Part shown: one piece after another, positions 55,183 through 64,000 of the stretch
Numbering within the stretch: the first letter of the stretch is position 1
How the letters are laid out: each line of letters begins with the position of its first letter
DNA from: Hymenopus coronatus
Lineage: Eukaryota > Arthropoda > Insecta > Mantodea > Hymenopodidae
Direction of reading: 5' to 3'
Assembly: GCA_030762935.1 (NCBI GenBank)
Contig: CM060893.1
Location: 12,816,001 to 12,880,000 of the forward strand
DNA: 64,000 nucleotides
Program-made: the position numbers and the translations under genes
The notes under the pieces: generated by a model
Seen by the model: only the letters and a program-made list of their open reading frames with translations
Database searches by the model: none
What the model was told of the DNA's origin: nothing

Positions 55183-55990
55183 TTCTCTAACACATACATA
55201 ATAAGTAGAGAAAGTATTGCATTCCATCCAAAAATTCGATACCTAGTTTCACCAGACATACATGTTTTAAGACCCCTGAATCAAATTAAAAAAAACATTT
55301 CTACAAAAACGTCTTTGTGCTTGTATACATCTGAACAGCATAATTCAAAAACAAAAAGTCTGTTAAATTCCAAATTTGATTTTTAAGTTCTGCATCTTTT
55401 AAGGATGCAACAGGAAGATTTTCAAGAAAATCTCTCCATCCTAAACTACTCTTTACGTGGAACATTTTTCGAAAATTTTAATTTTCTCAAAAAGACTATA
55501 ATAACTGATAAAATAGCAAGTGTTTAAATATCTTTATGACAATGATAATTTTATGTTGAATTTTCTGGGAATATCTTTTGGGGGTCTTCATTCTGGATGA
55601 ATTTTTTGTAACTCAAATGCTAATAGAGAAAATCTTACTACATAAAAACATATAGATCTTCTTAAAAGCCCATCATTCATGCCAAATACATTTTTTTTTC
55701 TCTCTTTCATTTGTGGAGTCAACCAGTTCCTAGATTTTCCTTGTTATTGGTTACCAGTTTTCAATACTTACAATTTTCTAAACTGGGAGTCATAATTTTT
55801 CTTCTATTTTATTCCAGGGCTTGCAGAGCGAATGGAAATGTATCACCTAGTGACTAGCTCTCCAAACATTTTCCTACTGTTTTAGCCTAGTGTTTTCCCT
55901 TACTCCTTTTATACCTAATAAGACCATTTCCACTAATGTTTATGTCAATTATCACCAAAAAGATAGACAAATTCTGAAACATTGTGCCTT
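55183..55990 (+). repeat. R1 repeat, copy 17, highly diverged
   Basis: TTTCTCTAACACATACATAA head without the palindrome core, then CATCCAAAAATTCGATACC, CAAAAACAAAAAGTCTG and later blocks with many substitutions and deletions. It fades near 55990 without a recognisable tail. Probably one of the oldest copies. Confidence 0.75.
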
Positions 55991-58390
55991 TGATTCCTTT
56001 CTATTTGAATGGAATCTCTTAAATTGACATATTTTGCATATTATTGTTCCTTTAGTTTAAACATTTTGAATGTGTACTCCAGAATGTTAGGTATGACTCA
56101 AAATTCCATTTGTTTAGATTTCTCTGGAATTAGTTGTGCTTCAGCTTTCTTCAATAATTATAATGGAATATTCCTTGATAAGTAAAATAAAACATGTTAG
56201 CAATGTAAACAACTAAGCAAGTTTATCTCTGTTGCAATAAAACTATTATATTCTTTTCAGGTAACAAGAAATAAAACTATCCAATATTTCAATTTATATA
56301 TTAGTACTGTACACAGAACTGTTTGCAAGTTGTGCATATCCTTTTTAAATCACTCATGCAATCTGCACGTTTGCTCTTGCTTATTTTGTTAAAGATTTGC
56401 TCATACTAAAGTCTAAAGCAGGGTTTGCCATACTACAGCCCAGGGGCTAAACCTGGCTTTTGTATGGCTAGATTACAAACTTCAAAATATATAAATAAAA
56501 CAAATTGGTGTGACCGTATTAAATGGATCATTTCTGAATTTTGAATATTAAATAAAATGATTAAAAAAAATAAATAAAATTGAATGCTCAGATTTTTAAT
56601 TGTTATACCTACAGTGTAATGAGCTATTGAAGGATAACTACAAGGAGACTGATGTTTAAACTATCTGCCAATTATACATTTCATTTGACTTGCACAAGGA
56701 CCAACTACCAATGTTCTCATTAATATTTTTCAAAATTGAAATTTGTTAAATCTAATATATATGTTTGCTATGACCAATGAACATGTAGACTCCACTTTGA
56801 TGTTAGGCAGCACAAAATTAGAATCACTAATGTCTGCAACTATAACACAGAAAATATGAACTGCTATTAAGGTAAAAATACTTCACATAACCAGTGTTAA
56901 TATTTAAATTGTATAGGAATGTGTACAAGTATGTTTGAGGGAAATGCTTAATTGCAACTTTAACAGTGTTTCTGCTAATTACAATAATTTATTCATAATC
57001 GTTTCATAAGTGTTAAACCAAGTAATGTTGAGAAAGTGTTCAGTATTTGCTTTTATCAAACAAAAACCCAATTTATAATTTTAAACTCACCCACTAAAAC
57101 TCTACTACTTCTGACAGAAATTTAACTTCACACTCTCATAAAAACTATTCTCACAAAACTGTTTTTTTTATTTCATGTTGCTCGAGATAAAATTTGTAGA
57201 ATTGCTTTCATTACACATTTCATTGAAGGTAAAAGACAGATACACAAGGCTGAAGTGATAGTCAAATGTTTAAAAGGGTATGTCACTATTGTTGATTTCG
57301 AAATTTTATATTGTATATATGAGATGATGAGAAACAATGGCAACTTAGCACTTCAAAACTACATGAAGCTTACATACAAACAAATTCAAACAAAACTGTT
57401 ATTTTGGAAATTGTTAACACCACAAAAATGACAAAGCTGTCCTTTAATGGGAAGTACAATTCTGTCTGTCTTAGGTTTTTGTCTCTCTTCTGGTTTATTA
57501 GTCCTTGAGAATGAAAAAGGCTTCACATTCTATTGGCAGATTTCTATGTAAACGGTACTGAAAGTTTACGTCTCTCAACGTTAGAAGATGCTAAATATAT
57601 ATACCAAGTTTGGCATTTATTTAACATTTAATTTTTTATTCAAAATGCTAAAATGCTCTTCTTTGAATTCAATGGAGCATGAAATATGAATTTCTATAAA
57701 AACTACAATAAGTAAGCAAGCACCAGAGAAGGTAAAAACACGAGTGTCTTTCATGCGTCTATCGTGGGTTAAATATTTGTCATAGAGTAGTATAGGTTTT
57801 GTACAGCTGTAATTTCTGAGTATAATATTCTGTACTGAAAATCAACTATGATAATCTCAGAGAAGATGAATCTGCAATTTTGTAAACATCAAAGCAATAA
57901 TGTTCTTTATTTCACTTTCGATCAACCTTTGCACTGATTATGAATTTCTAACAGGTAAGTTTATAAAAATTACTCCACGCTATCATGAATATTTAAATGA
58001 TATTACAAACTATTGCACATATAAGTGTGGTTGATTACTCAAAACCCAATTGCACTTTATTGGAAAGCGAATATGTTACAAAATCCCTCTGACAGTTAAT
58101 GATAACATTCTCTGATGACACAGTTTGGTACATCTCTTCAGGAGCTGGATTCCAAACAGTAGATGTAGTTTTCTAGAGCATCATTACATGAGTGGAAGTC
58201 TTCCTGGTATAATGGAGAATTTGGCACATGAGGACATCCTTCAAGCTGTGCAGAACATTTTAGGATGAATGCTATGAGCGTCCTCAGTTGTAGCAGGGCT
58301 TGGACCAATCCCTTAGAGAGTATTTAATCTTCCCGATGCTCAGCAGCACTTTCATGACAATGACATTATGGCACCATATTCCTGACAATT
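55991..58390. other. Unique AT-rich sequence; 3' flank of the LRR gene
   Basis: 2.4 kb with no R1, SINE or LINE. The right part is the presumed 3' UTR of the minus-strand LRR gene. Confidence 0.35.
57906..58061 (-). terminator. Poly(A) signal candidates for the LRR gene
   Basis: AATAAA on the minus strand at 58056-58061 and again at 57906-57911, about 330 and 480 bases after the stop codon. Confidence 0.4.
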
Positions 58391-58393
58391 CTC

Positions 58394-59224
58394 TCAACTT
58401 GGAGAAAGCATCATGCCCTTGTGGAGAATCAGTGTTAGATTTGGGGCACATGAGTGCAGCATTTGCAGTCCGCCATGAGTGACCCGTGTGGCTGACAGGT
58501 TCATTAGACGGAGTTTATTGCAGCATGGATTCTTTCTTGCCCTCCGGATGACTCCACGCCTCCACCAGGATGGCAATGGTCTCTCCTTGTCCAGAGCATC
58601 CTCCAGCAACCAGTCCAGGAACAGATCCCTAAGACCCTCAACACAGCCGCCACCACACTCTATAGTGCTCCTAATGCAGAGTTTTCTGAGGCCGAGATCG
58701 GATACGCCTACAGAGCCTGCAGCGTCCACTTCCTCGAGGTAGGGACACGAATTGCCGAGACACTCCAGGATGCCGTCGTCGCACACGGTTCTCAGAGATA
58801 TTTGACGAAGATGAGGTAAGTTGCTAAAGGTGGCAGCCAGGGGAGCGGACACTACAGGACTGCCCGTCAGCCATATCACATCCTCTAGAAGCAACACCCT
58901 GAGGCCTGAAGCACGTCCGGAAGCCAGCAGATTCATGAAGCAGAACCGGTACCACGGTCTAACCTGACGCACAGACAGACGCCTCACGTCGGGAGCTAGC
59001 AACACCTCCAGGATTCTTGCCTGGACCGTGTTATAAAGGCGTCCACTGACAAGCAGTTGTTCGAGCAAGCGCTGTCGAAGGCACCAGGGTAAGATTCGCG
59101 TCCACTCGGCGTGGAGGCGCTTGGGGTCGTACCGAGGCGAGGAGCATGCCGCCTCCAGTAGCCGCAACACAGCGGGTATACATGCCGCCTCCAAACTAAA
59201 CTCTCTTCTCCGCAACACGGGCAT
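58394..59224 (-). CDS. Leucine-rich-repeat protein with BC-box and Cul2-box
   Basis: Single-exon frame of 276 residues. An in-frame TGA 24 bases before the first ATG fixes the start (context GGGGAAATGC). Residues 10-19, SLEAACIPAV, fit the elongin BC-box pattern [APST]-L-x3-C-x3-[AILV]. Residues 45-53, LPWCLRQRL, fit the Cul2-box hydrophobic-P-x2-hydrophobic-x3-hydrophobic. After residue 75 come leucine-rich repeats such as LRVLLLEDVIWLTG, LPHLRQISLRTVCDDGI, CPYLEEVDAAGSVGVSDLGL and LRLMNLSATRVTHGGLQML. Together they suggest a substrate receptor of a CUL2-RING ubiquitin ligase, as in ZYG11, LRR1 and PRAME-type proteins. I cannot assign an ortholog. The gene is much richer in GC than its flanks and has no introns, so it may be a retrogene. 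It would lie within a SMG1 intron if SMG1 continues upstream. Confidence 0.75.
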   Translation of the reverse strand: MPVLRRREFSLEAACIPAVLRLLEAACSSPRYDPKRLHAEWTRILPWCLRQRLLEQLLVSGRLYNTVQARILEVLLAPDVRRLSVRQVRPWYRFCFMNLLASGRASGLRVLLLEDVIWLTGSPVVSAPLAATFSNLPHLRQISLRTVCDDGILECLGNSCPYLEEVDAAGSVGVSDLGLRKLCIRSTIECGGGCVEGLRDLFLDWLLEDALDKERPLPSWWRRGVIRRARKNPCCNKLRLMNLSATRVTHGGLQMLHSCAPNLTLILHKGMMLSPS

Positions 59225-59825
59225 TTCCCCACTGAGATGTGAGGCAAGTCAGCGATCGGCCGATACTCATCCAGCCATCCCCTCCCTGGTCACGTGGCCA
59301 GATCAACCATAATCTGTCTACCATACACCTGTCAATCTCCGCTAACACCCGATTCATCTCCATTATTCGTATTACTGAGCTGTTTACATCCAGAGTGAAC
59401 TCGGTGTATATATAATTTCAAACTCTCAACTTTTAACGTTCAGGTATATAGTTTGTCTTTTATTATGCACTTTTCCTTCCAAATATCATCCATGGCAATG
59501 CGCCTTCCAATGTGGTTTCCCGATTGCTGGCGCTACTCCAAATGAAATAATTATATTATGTGCAATTGCTACATACTTATTTATATAACATAGAATATTT
59601 AGTATAGAATAATAATTTATACTTCCTATTGGAAAATAATTTAAATACACAGATAATACGTTTCAAGGTTACACTCTAAGAATTACTAGCTTCTACTCTG
59701 AATCTTTCTTTTCTTACAGTTTATGTTGCGCTGACAAGACTTTCGGTTAGCTCTTATTCTTTCCCTTCTCTTCAGCTTCTCTGACTTCCTTATTTTTCTT
59801 TCTCTCGGTCGTCCTACTCCTCTCC
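59225..59825. other. Upstream region of the LRR gene
   Basis: The first 150 bases are GC-richer, with CGATCGGCCGATACTCATCC (contains the palindrome CGATCGGCCGATxx). A promoter is expected here but no TATA or Inr could be fixed. The rest is AT-rich. Confidence 0.35.
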
Positions 59826-59829
59826 CCTT

Positions 59830-60627
59830 ACTTTTTACTTTCTTTACATAATACATGGTTGATAGGTAGAGAAGGTATTGTACTCCGTCCAAAAGTTAGA
59901 TACCGAGATTTCACCTGAAATACACGTTTTATGATCCCTGTGTTAAAAGAAAGAATTTTTAGAAAAAGGTCCGTGTGTGTCCATGAACGTGATAACTTAA
60001 AAGCGAAAAGTCGGTAAAATACCAAACTTGATATTTAAGTTTGGTATCTTTCGAGGATGCGACACGAATATTTTGAGGAAGATTCTACCACACCAAACTA
60101 CCCTTTACACAGAAAATTTTTGAAAATTTTGATTTTCTCAAAAATTGCTCTAAGGATTTTGATTAAATTACCGTATATTAAAGTTATTTACATGACAAAA
60201 TGTACCTATGTCTTGAATTTTCTGGGAATAACCTCTGAAGACCTTTTCATTCTGGATGAATTTTGGATTAACAGGTAAACCGTAAGAGAATGACAAAAAA
60301 CTTACTACACAAAAAATGTAGATCTCGTAAAACACACACAATTTACGCCATATACATTGTTTTTTCTTGAAACTGACAATGTCCCAGATATTTCTTGTTA
60401 CTGGTTTTAGTTGCTTAAATACTTGCACTTTTCTCATACGGGAATTTGCCAACTCCTGATCATGCAAAGAAATGAATTCCACGCTTTAGCCTAGTGTATT
60501 TCCCTTCTACTTACATTGAAGCAAGTAATATGACCAGTTCTAAAGTTTATCTCGATTAGCATGGAGTAGATAGAAGAATAAGCTTTTCAACAATAATATA
60601 TTAAAGAGTGTAGAGAAAGTCATGTGC
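59830..60627 (+). repeat. R1 repeat, copy 18
   Basis: T-rich flank, ACTTTCTTTACATAATACAT head (palindrome degenerate), all middle blocks, GTAGAGAAAGTCATGTG, ending before the final GAATGGAACACATCAGA. Confidence 0.85.
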
Positions 60628-60629
60628 GG

Positions 60630-60965
60630 TTTGTTAGTTTCTTTGACCAGTTTTCCTTGGTCTTCCTTGCTTCTTTTATAACCCTAAATGTTACAGCCCA
60701 TTGCTCTCACTTCCATTCCAAACAGCCTGTGACCACTTCTCTATTTCTGCATTCTTCCAAGTAACGTGCCTATTTTACTTTCCGTGTCCCGCTCTCTCCA
60801 TCTTAACCCTCTCACCAACACTGCCCCTATTCTCCTTCCCTTTCTTGTCTGCTACATATACCAACATACCCCAAAATCTTATTTTATTTAAACTTGAGGC
60901 ACTTTTATTTTCGATTTTATTATTTCTCTATATCTTATACTCTATTTCTCACTACTTTATCAACT
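60630..60965. other. Pyrimidine-rich stretch, possible LINE remnant
   Basis: CT-rich + strand (purine-rich minus strand), base composition like the antisense of the LINE ends at 41290 and 32268. The match is not strong enough to call. Confidence 0.3.
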
Positions 60966-61061
60966 ATGATAGGCAGAGAAAGTGTTGTATTTCATTAACA
61001 ACTAGGTATTAAGCTTTCACAGAAAAAAGTTTCGAGGTCCACGTAACAAAACCATTAAGAA

Positions 61062-61897
61062 AAATCTGATTTGTTCCATTCACATGACTTTCTCTATATC
61101 ACTGCTACAAAGTATTCTATTTACTTCATCTAATGGAACAAAAATAGTCTTATTACTTGCTTCCTTGTTAGTAGAAGCCAAATAAGGGGGTACCATAGGT
61201 TAAAGTGATAGTCAAAAGCTGGTTGCTCAGCGACTGAAGTTCCTTTGTTTGTATAGACAGGAGTTCACAAAGTCCTGTATGAGAAAAGTATAAGTTTTTA
61301 TAGCTGAAACAAAAAACAAGGAACATCTCAAAAACAAACAACTCCACGAAAAAAATGTATATAACATAAATTGTGTTTTAAGGTGCTCTACATTTGTTGC
61401 GTGGTAAGTTTTTGTCCATCTCTTACGGTTTAGCAATTATGAAAATTCCGTAAAATTGACGCAGAATAAAGTAGTCTTCAGAGGCTATTACCAGAAAATT
61501 CAAAATATACATTTTATTTGTTATGTAAATATCTTTAATATACGATATTTTAATCAAAACCGTTAGAGCCATTTTCTAAAAACTCAAAATTTTCGAAAAA
61601 AATTCCACGTAAAGGGTAGTTTGGGGTGGGGGGATTTTTCTCAAAATCTTCGTGTCGCATCCCTGGACGATACTGAACTTAAATACCAAGTTTGGTATTT
61701 TAGCTACTTTTCGTTTTTGAGTTATCGTGTTCACAGACACACGGACACACACACACACACACGGACCTTTTTCTGGAAATGCTTTTTTTGGATTTAGGGG
61801 ATCCTAAAACATGTATTTCCGGTGAAATCTCGGTATCGAATTTTTGGGTGGAATGCAACACTTCTCATTGTACATACGGGGCTAGAGACAGTAAAAA
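61062..61897 (-). repeat. R1 repeat, copy 19, reverse; preceded by a short R1 head piece
   Basis: AAAAATCTGATTTGTTCCAT to GAGACAGTAAAAATAC. At 60968-61020 there is a + oriented R1 head fragment (AGAGAAAGTGTTGTATTTCA), so a reverse R1 again lies next to a forward head. Confidence 0.87.
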
Positions 61898-62139
61898 TAC
61901 AGTATTGGTACATAAAAACACGTATACGTTTTACAGTAGTAACAGACTGACCGTTATTGTAGATGATACTTGTACGGTAGTGAGCCTACCTGTGTCACGT
62001 TAATTTTTAAGTGTTTTCACATGCCAATTGTGTGAATTCCTGGCATGGGACATCTCTTTAAAATGTAACTTATATTTTTGCAACCTGGAAAAGTTTGCCG
62101 ATATATGTACGTATATCACAAGATATGTACTATATGTTT

Positions 62140-63685
62140 TTTACTTTCTCTATACGTACTGTGTATATAGTGTATAGAGAAGGTATTGTATTGCACCCAA
62201 AAATTCGATACCGAGATTTCACCGGAAATACATGTTTTGAGCCCCTCTGAATCCAAGAAAAGCATTTTTAGATAATGTCCGTGTGTGTATGTCTGTGGGC
62301 AGCATAGCTAAAAATCTGATGTGTACCATTCACATGACTTTCTCAATATCCCTGCAATAAATAATTCTTAAAAAGCTTATACTTCTATTTACTTTATGCT
62401 AATCAGAAAAAATTAGCAGAAATAGTCTTATTACTCGCTTCCTTGTAAGTAGAAGCGAAATAAGGGACAACCGTAGGTTAAAGTGATAGTCAAAAGCTGG
62501 TTTCTGTCAATGAAGTTCCTTTGTTTATATGGATAGGAGTTGACAAGTTCCTGTATGAGAAAAGTATACGTTTTTCATAGCAGAAACCAAAAATAAGGAA
62601 TGTCACAAAAACGACGAACTCCACGAAAAAAAAAGTATATAACATAAAATTGTGTGTTTTAAAGTGCTCTACATTTTTCGTGAAGTAAGTTTTTGTCCAT
62701 CTCTTACGGTTTAGCAGTCATTCAAAATTTAGTAAAATACATCCAGAATAAACTACTCTTCAGAGGCTATTCCCAGAAAATTCAAGATACACATTTCATT
62801 TGTCAGGTAAATATGTTTAATATCCGAAATTTTAATCAAAATCGTTAGAGCCATTTTTGAGAAAATAAAAATTTTCGAAAAAAGTTCCATGTAAAAGGTA
62901 GTTGGGGGTGGGGGGATTTTTCTCAAAATCTTCGTGTCGCATCCCTGGAAGATACTAAACTTAAATACCAAGTTTGGTATTTTACCGACTTTTCGTTTTT
63001 GAGTTATCGTGTTCACAGACACAAGGACCTTTTTGTGAAAATGCTTTTTTTGGATATTGGGGACTCTAATACATATATTTCCGGTGAAATCTCAGTATCG
63101 AATTTTTGGTGGAGTGCAATACTTTCTCTATACACTATGTACATAGTGCGTATGGACAAAGTAAAAAACGAAAAGACCGTTAAATACCAAACTTGGTATT
63201 TAAGTTTGGTATCTTCCAAAGTTGAGACACGATTTTGATTAAAATATCGTATATTGAAGATATTTACCTGACAAATAAAATGTATATCTTAAATTTTCTG
63301 GGAATAGCCTATGAAGAGTACTTTACTCTGGATGAATTTTACGGAATTTTTGCATAACTGCTAAACCGTAAGAGACAAACAAAAACTTACCACACAAAAC
63401 ATGTAGAGCACCATTTATTTTGTACACATTTTTTTCGTGGAGTTGATCGTTTTTGAGATACTCCTTGTTTTCGGTTTCAGCTATGAAAAACTTATACTTT
63501 TCTCATACACGAATTTACCAACGCCTGTCCATACAAAGGAACATCAGCCACATTGCAATCAGCTTTTGACTATCACTTTAACCTATGGTACTCCCTTCTT
63601 TCGTTTCTACTCAGAAGCATAAGCTTTTTAACAATAATTTGTTGCAGAGATGTAGAGAAAGTCATGTGAATGGAACACAGAAATG
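62140..63685 (+). repeat. R1 repeat, copy 20, split by a reverse R1
   Basis: The forward head at 62140-62314 stops inside its conserved run GCATAGCT-AAAAA, and the forward copy resumes at 63163 with AAAAAACGAAAAGACCGT, the exact continuation. The two halves together make one nearly complete R1 ending TGAATGGAACACAG. This is a clean record of R1 inserting into R1. Confidence 0.9.
62315..63162 (-). repeat. R1 repeat, copy 21, nested, defines the element ends
   Basis: 848 bases from TCTGATGTGTACCATTCACA to GCGTATGGACAAAGT, inserted in the A-run of copy 20, which is present on both sides (5 and 6 As). It therefore gives the ends of R1 directly and suggests that a short A/T-run is duplicated on insertion. 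The terminal bases (TC...GT in this strand) do not match a common superfamily with long terminal inverted repeats. Confidence 0.92.
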
Positions 63686-63694
63686 TTTTCTATC

Positions 63695-63780
63695 CACTTA
63701 ATGCAGAAATGGTCTTATTTCTTGCTTTCTTGTAAGTAGAAGGTAAATAAGGGAATACACTAGGCTAAGGCGATAATCTT
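63695..63780 (-). repeat. R1 fragment, reverse
   Basis: GAAATGGTCTTATTTCTTGC, TTGTAAGTAGAAGGTAAATA and CACTAGGCTAAGGCGATAAT correspond to the tail third of R1 in reverse. Confidence 0.75.
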
Positions 63781-63819
63781 TCTTTCTTTCTTTTTTATTG
63801 CTTCATTTGTATAGCTCCC

Positions 63820-63998
63820 TTTAATTTCAATGGTCATATCGGGGGCTTTGACTTGTGAAACAACTCGTATTACTGTAGGTACACACACACATTCACTCTC
63901 ACATTCATACTTCCAGACTCTGTGGGGGATAGGGAATACATCTGGTTAAAGAAAAATTCCCCACCCCAGCCGGGAATCGAACCCGGGAGCTCCAGGTG
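63820..63998 (-). mobile_element. SINE-D candidate with perfect B box, cut by window end
   Basis: Minus strand from the window end: GGAGCTCCCGGGTTCGATTC, where GGTTCGATTC is a textbook RNA polymerase III B box, then CCGGCTGGGGTGGGGAA and a body ending in a GTGTGTGT run. The layout matches 42063-42200. A true tRNA gene is unlikely because no acceptor-stem pairing to the window end is seen and the body continues. Confidence 0.55.
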
Positions 63999-64000
63999 AG

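Noticed and set aside
58479..58742. Frame on the + strand opposite the LRR gene (also 58996-59247 in another minus frame)
   Set aside because: Shadows of a GC-rich coding sequence. The LRR frame is longer and shows domain pattern, BC-box and Cul2-box.
63950..63998. A genuine tRNA gene at the right edge (perfect B box)
   Set aside because: The body continues into SINE-like sequence with a GT run, and no cloverleaf with an anticodon arm could be drawn. Classed as SINE-D, with the window edge limiting certainty.

Overview
The window is eukaryotic nuclear DNA from an invertebrate animal, most likely an arthropod with a large, AT-rich, transposon-filled genome. The evidence is spliced genes with GT-AG introns of 1.5 to 4.5 kb or more, several tRNA-derived SINE families, jockey-type LINEs, Penelope-like, Tc1/mariner and other transposon remains, and SMG1 and BAIAP3/UNC13D exons clearly diverged from vertebrate ones. 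I cannot name the species.

Layout. (1) 4371-11456, + strand: the last three coding exons of a BAIAP3/UNC13D (Munc13-4, Staccato) gene, carrying the second C2 domain, the C-terminus and a poly(A) signal. Its start lies left of the window. Its introns hold a Tc1 fossil, an internally deleted mariner with intact ends, a possible piggyBac remnant and SINEs. (2) 11460-26299: intergenic, mostly decayed LINEs, SINEs and an abundant 0.85-kb repeat that I call R1. (3) 26300-42845, - strand: nine exons that join in frame into the C-terminal 563 residues of SMG1, the phosphatidylinositol-3-kinase-like kinase of nonsense-mediated mRNA decay, ending in the FATC domain. All eight exon junctions agree in phase. 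The two genes are convergent. (4) 42846-64000: no further SMG1 exon was recognised, so the next intron would exceed 21 kb. It contains an intronless, GC-richer gene (58394-59224, - strand) for a 276-residue leucine-rich-repeat protein with a BC-box and a Cul2-box, probably a CUL2-RING ubiquitin ligase substrate receptor.

Repeats dominate. R1 occurs about 20 times in both orientations and covers roughly a quarter of the window. A nested insertion fixes its ends: in + orientation it runs from ACTTTCTCTA to ACACATCAGA, flanked by T-runs, with a strong palindrome just inside its left end and ACTTTCTCTACA repeated inverted near both ends. No coding capacity was seen. At least three, probably four, SINE families with tRNA-like promoters are present, some nested in R1 or in LINEs.

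Most open reading frames in the window are accidents of R1, SINE or antisense LINE sequence. All assignments were made by eye, with no database search.
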